Positions 6,209 to 9,607 of a stretch of DNA of 9,607 nt are shown here, piece by piece (the first letter of the stretch is position 1; the number at the start of each line of letters is the position of its first letter). Origin of the DNA: an uncultured Actinomycetes bacterium (lineage in GTDB: Bacteria > Actinomycetota > Aquicultoria > CAJVYJ01). The position numbers and the translations under genes were made by a program. The notes below the pieces were generated by a model. The model saw only the letters and a program-made list of their open reading frames with translations, was not told the DNA's origin and made no database searches. The DNA lies in the NCBI GenBank assembly GCA_913009475.1, contig CAJVYJ010000061.1, positions 1 through 9,607 on the forward strand, written 5' to 3'.

Positions 6209-6262
6209 GCAAAAAGCTGTTCTTTTCGGTTTCCGGTCTTCCGTCCCCAGTCAGTATTTCAC

Positions 6263-6291
6263 CTACCCTCAACCCTCTCCCCTCTACGCTC
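6263..6291. repeat. pyrimidine-rich dispersed motif, copy 2
   Basis: CTACCCTC and CCCTCTACGCTC are shared with 2534-2555. Its placement relative to the 26-bp hairpin is reversed compared with the other region, so the two motifs moved or arose independently. Confidence 0.45.
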
Positions 6292-6293
6292 CA

Positions 6294-6323
6294 TTGACAT
6301 TTCGGGATAAGCAACAAGCTTAT
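6294..6323 (+). promoter_or_regulatory. possible promoter for the hydrolase-kinase pair
   Basis: A perfect TTGACA at 6294-6299 is followed after 18 bp by the weak -10 GCTTAT at 6318-6323. Transcription would begin around 6330, making the GTG at 6337 almost leaderless and favouring the ATG at 6367. The poor -10 keeps confidence low. Confidence 0.35.
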
Positions 6324-6366
6324 GGGTAAAAAATGAGTGTTAAAAAAACCGGGAGATATATTTGCG

Positions 6367-7218
6367 ATGGATAATGTAAAAACTACTAAGATTAGAGGCT
6401 TTGATTTAGCTTATCATCAGAGCGGCTTCGGCGAGCCGATGTTAATGGTCCACGGTATTACAACCTACTCTTTCATTTGGCGCAAGTTAATTCCGGAACT
6501 GTCACAAAATTTTAATGTAACCGCTGTTGACCTATTGGGCTGCGGTGCCTCCGAAAAACCGCAAGATGTTGATTATTCCATCTCGGTACAAGCCGACCTT
6601 TTAACTGATTTCATCGATGCCTTGGGATTAGGACCGGTCCATCTTGTAACGCATGATATCGGCGGCGGTATCGCGCAGATACTGGCGGTCAGAAACAGCC
6701 GGCTGCTAAAAACTATGACTTTAATCAATCCCGTGGCCTATGATTATTGGCCGGTTCAGCCGATTGTCGGCATGAGAATACCGATTATCCGCGAAATCGG
6801 CATGGCTCTGCTGGACCGTGGTTTTTTTAAAGTTTTAGTTAAAAGAGGGCTTTATCACAAACACAGAGTCAACGATGAGTTGATGCAACTCTTCTACACC
6901 CCGCTCAAGAGCAAAGAGGGTAGATACGCTTTTATGCAACTGGCCCAAAGCCTTAATAACCGTAATCTTATGGACATTGAAGATAGGATAAAAAAAATTA
7001 CGGTGCCGACTTTATTAATCAGAGGAGATAACGATGTTTATCTGACCGCGAAAATCACCACCAGATTACATCACGAAATAAATGGCTCTAAGCTGATTCA
7101 TGTCCCTACAGGCGGCCATTATCTCCAAGAAGATGAACCGGAACTATTAGTTAAATATATTCGTGAATTTATTAAAGAAAAAAAAGATGAAAAAAGATCA
7201 AGATATAAAGCAGCTTAA
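6367..7218 (+). CDS. alpha/beta hydrolase with Asp nucleophile (dehalogenase/epoxide-hydrolase-like)
   Basis: This 283-aa cytoplasmic protein has the alpha/beta-hydrolase fold throughout: oxyanion motif HG (29-30), DLLGCGASEKP (55-65), nucleophile elbow VTHDIGGG (94-101), IRGDND (218-223) and GGHYLQEDEP (249-258). The predicted triad is D97, D223 and H251. Asp replaces the usual Ser, as in haloalkane dehalogenases, fluoroacetate dehalogenases and epoxide hydrolases. The N-terminal HGITTYSFIWRKLIP resembles dehalogenases of the LinB/DhaA type. However, the Trp that usually follows the nucleophile (HDW) is Ile here, and the Asn of HGN is also Ile, so a halide-binding site is not evident. The substrate is unknown. 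The ATG at 6367 is chosen: GGGAG lies 11 nt upstream, and the fold begins soon after. A GTG at 6337 would add ten residues. The last 32 nt overlap the kinase gene, implying co-expression. Confidence 0.85.
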   Translation: MDNVKTTKIRGFDLAYHQSGFGEPMLMVHGITTYSFIWRKLIPELSQNFNVTAVDLLGCGASEKPQDVDYSISVQADLLTDFIDALGLGPVHLVTHDIGGGIAQILAVRNSRLLKTMTLINPVAYDYWPVQPIVGMRIPIIREIGMALLDRGFFKVLVKRGLYHKHRVNDELMQLFYTPLKSKEGRYAFMQLAQSLNNRNLMDIEDRIKKITVPTLLIRGDNDVYLTAKITTRLHHEINGSKLIHVPTGGHYLQEDEPELLVKYIREFIKEKKDEKRSRYKAA

Positions 7219-9574
7219 AGAGAAATTGGCTCTTTTGGAAGAAGAAAGAGACCTATATCTGGAGCAAAGCGAAGATATACTGCTCCTCTCCGACATAGCC
7301 GGAAAAATCAACCATCTAAATAGTATTAATGCTATCATTAATACTATCCTGGAAAATATCTGCATCTTAAAAGAGATAGGTTACGCGTCTTTTTTATCTT
7401 TATCAAACAACCATCTTAAGGTGACCAATGAATATATCTACGGAAACCTCGGATCAAAACTCAATCAAAGCGTCGATATCAGCCGGTATGGCAACCTTAA
7501 GCAGATAAACACAACCGGGGCAATCGCTTCCGAGAGCCTTCGGGATGATTTCAGGAAACTCGACATCTTGCCCGACGCGCCGAATGAAAATCAGGAATCA
7601 GTAGCCATATTAGCCATGGAGACCGCCGAAAAGAGATGGGGCTTTATTATCATATGTTGCCTCAGCCAAGACCTAAGTACCGTGGGAAAATATCTACCAT
7701 TGCTGGAGCGCGCCGTGGCCATTGCCGCCTCACGAATCGAGAAACTTAATTTATTAAATAAAATAAATAATTTGAATAAGAAGCTGCTTCTAAAATACGC
7801 TGATATCTCCCGAGAGTTACAGGTATCCGAACATAAGTATCATACTTTATTCGAGAAAGCCAATGACGCGATTTATCTACTTGATCCCACCAGCGGTCGG
7901 ATTCTTGACTGCAACCGCAAGGCAGCTGAACTGGATAAGCGCGATATTGATGAACTACTGACAATGACGGTGGATGACCTGCATCCGGCAGATGAACTCC
8001 CACTCTCGCCCCTCAAGATTAATAATAAGCTAAGAGACGCCGACGGCCGCATTTCCGGCCTTCATCATCGGCTTAGTGACGGACGCCTTGTTCCTGTTGA
8101 GATTAACACCACGCTTGTAAATATTGACGGTAAAAAAGCCATTTTGAGCATTGTCAGAGATATAACTAAACGAACCATGGTGCGTGAAGAACTTAAGAAG
8201 GCGAAAAATTACGCGGAAAACATTATTGAGGCCGCCAATGCCATGTTAATCGTTACCGATAGGCGGGGAAAAACCATGGTCTTCAACAAGGCCGCGGAAA
8301 AAATCAGCGGCTACTCTAAAAATAAAGTCATAGGAGAAAAAATAAGCAAATTTTTTCCGGTCGGTGGAGCTATAGCCAATTTCGAGCTGCCGATTACAAC
8401 TAAAACAGGAGCTAAACGCCTTATTTCCTGGCAAAATAGCCAAATGAAATCAGCCGACAAAGTTTCCGGCTATATATTTTTCGGTATCGATATTACTGAG
8501 AAAAGAGAGGCGCAGGATAAATCTTTAAACTATATCAAGGAGTTGGAAATCTTAAATAATATTATCTCCACCATATCCTCAAGCCTGGATACGGACTCGG
8601 TTCTTAAAAATACAATCAGGTCCGCGGTTAATTTAATTACCGGTGATGCCGGCTCTATCGCTCTATATGATTCGCGCAAGAGCGTAATGAAATATCCGTA
8701 TCACTATAATATGCCGGAAAAATTCAAACTCAGTATCGCCATAAAAGGTACCGGCCTGGCGGAACAAGTAATGAAAACCGGAAAATCCATAATTATAGAA
8801 GATTATCCCCATCATCCCAAAGCTCTGCCTGAGTTTGTCGAACAAGGCCTAAAAGTTTTAGCGGCCGTACCTATTGCCGCTAAAGAAAAAAATATCGGCG
8901 CCTTAGGTGTTTTTGGTTTTTCCCGGCATAAAAAATTCAGTACGAATGATATCAGAATATTGGAAGCGGTCGGCAAGGAAGCCGGGGTGGCAATTGAGAA
9001 TTCCCGACTATATAGTGAGTTAATAGAGCTCTCCGCCACCCTGGAACAAAGAGTGCGTGACCGTACCCAAGCTCTTAAAAAGGCTAATGATAAACTGCAC
9101 GACCTCGACCGCTTAAAAAGCATGTTTATCGCCAGTACCAGCCATGAACTGCGCACTCCTTTAAATTCGATTATCGGCTTTTCCGGCATTCTGCTGGAAG
9201 GTTGGTCAGGCAAGCTCAACCCGGAGCAAAAAGAGAATTTAAAATATGTCTATCAAGCCGGTAAATACCTTTTGGCTTTAATAAACGACATTATCGATAT
9301 CTCAAAAATCGAATCAGGCAAGCTTGATAAAAAAATGGAGGACTTTAAGCTAAAAAATGTCGTGGATGAGGCCGTGGTTTCACTAAAAACTGAAATAAAC
9401 GAAAAGTCTTTGAAGTTAACTGAAAATATAGAAGATATCACTATGAGAACTGACCGCCAACGTTTAATTCAATGCTTGGTAAATTTAATCTCGAACGCCG
9501 TCAAATTTACAGAATCAGGTGAGGTCTCTTTAGCGGCAAAAAGAATTAACGGCAAAGTCGATATTTCAGTCAGC
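7187..9574 (+). CDS. multi-sensor histidine kinase, GAF-PAS-PAS-GAF-HisKA-HATPase, 3' truncated
   Basis: A single frame open from ATG at 7187 to the end of native DNA (796 codons) has no stop, because the gene is cut by the contig end. Domains by residue: N-terminal coiled coil 1-30; GAF-like domain about 31-185; coiled linker; PAS 214-330 (KYHTLFEKANDAIYLLD to IVRDITKR); PAS 345-445 (NIIEAANAMLIVTD to FGIDITEKRE); GAF 453-610 (ISTISSSLDTDSVL to GVAIENSRLY); coiled coil 610-645; HisKA with STSHELRTPLN and phospho-acceptor H653; and the start of the HATPase with N-box NLISNAVKF (766-774). The ATP-binding G boxes are missing from the window. No membrane segment is seen, so it is a cytoplasmic sensor; ligands of the PAS and GAF domains are unknown. 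The start overlaps the hydrolase by 32 nt without a clear Shine-Dalgarno, suggesting coupled translation. The residues RSEEHTSELQS that follow in frame are adapter. Confidence 0.93.
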
Positions 9575-9607
9575 AGATCGGAAGAGCACACGTCTGAACT
9601 CCAGTCA
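9575..9607. other. Illumina TruSeq adapter contamination (not genomic)
   Basis: The last 33 bases begin AGATCGGAAGAGCACACGTC and match the standard read-1 3' adapter. They are the exact reverse complement of 43-75. Translated in the kinase frame they give RSEEHTSELQS. Confidence 0.99.

Larger units (their letters stand above)
6026..6366. other. divergent intergenic region between thrB and the alpha/beta hydrolase
   Basis: It has no credible gene. From left to right it holds a minus-strand promoter for thrB overlapping an imperfect inverted repeat (6067-6089), an AT-rich stretch (6090-6180) with nothing recognisable, the second copy of the 26-bp hairpin repeat, a pyrimidine-rich tract, and a possible plus-strand promoter. 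The five-codon frame ATGGGTAAAAAATGA at 6322-6336 is too short to support. Confidence 0.7.

Noticed and set aside
6322..6336. Five-codon leader frame ATGGGTAAAAAATGA
   Set aside because: Too short and without regulatory codons or attenuator structure downstream.
6337..6366. GTG start adding ten residues to the hydrolase
   Set aside because: No Shine-Dalgarno precedes it and the likely promoter would make it nearly leaderless. The ATG at 6367 has GGGAG upstream and fits the family N-terminus better.
8812..9219. Minus-strand 135-aa open frame opposite the kinase
   Set aside because: Ser/Arg/Leu-rich shadow of the GAF2 to HisKA region; the plus strand has continuous conserved kinase domains here.
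43..9607. 33-bp terminal inverted repeats of a linear mobile element
   Set aside because: Both ends match Illumina adapter exactly, including the P7 sequence and an index at the left end. There is no transposase or replication gene.

Overview
This window is a short-read assembly contig from an uncultured bacterium. It still carries Illumina TruSeq P7-side adapter sequence at both ends (1-75 and 9575-9607), so the native DNA is 76-9574. Base composition is moderate to AT-leaning. Several genes have strong GGAGG-type ribosome binding sites, two of them in front of TTG starts. The gene set is an SppA-type protease, a homoserine kinase, a bacterial-type glycogen debranching enzyme, a cyclic-2,3-diphosphoglycerate-synthetase-like protein and a multi-sensor histidine kinase. 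This fits a deep-branching, metagenome-derived bacterium, perhaps on the Actinomycetota/Chloroflexota side, but the window does not settle the phylum.

Layout. The left two thirds (76-6025) is read on the minus strand. In transcription order it holds thrB (homoserine kinase), a 737-aa amylo-alpha-1,6-glucosidase-like protein, a repeat-rich gap of 586 bp, sppA, a calcineurin-like metallophosphoesterase, and the N-terminal quarter of a cyclic 2,3-diphosphoglycerate synthetase-like protein cut off by the left contig end. The last two overlap by one base (TAATG), which implies translational coupling. The right third (6367-9574) is read on the plus strand: an alpha/beta hydrolase with an aspartate nucleophile, overlapped by 32 nt by a large soluble histidine kinase (GAF-PAS-PAS-GAF-HisKA-HATPase). 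The kinase is open at the right end and has no stop codon.

The two intergenic regions are unusual. The gap at 2257-2842 holds six short palindromes, each followed on the plus strand by CTAC. Read on the minus strand, each is 5'-GTAG plus a hairpin, which is the architecture of REP elements mobilised by RAYT (TnpA-REP) transposases. They fall into at least two stem families plus one singleton, and all point the same way. One of them supplies the TAG stop codon of the debranching enzyme. The same gap holds a 13-bp perfect AT-rich hairpin, a 24-bp tandem repeat, and a 26-bp hairpin repeat that recurs exactly in the thrB/hydrolase divergent region at 6183-6208.

Most interesting biologically: (i) the GTAG-palindrome cluster, and (ii) the overlapping alpha/beta hydrolase and PAS/GAF kinase pair. 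The latter recalls the RsbQ-RsbP hydrolase/PAS-phosphatase partnership of Bacillus subtilis, but with a different catalytic nucleophile and a histidine-kinase output. The inverted repeat formed by the contig ends, and the shared peptide SEEHTSELQS at both ends, are adapter artefacts and not biology.
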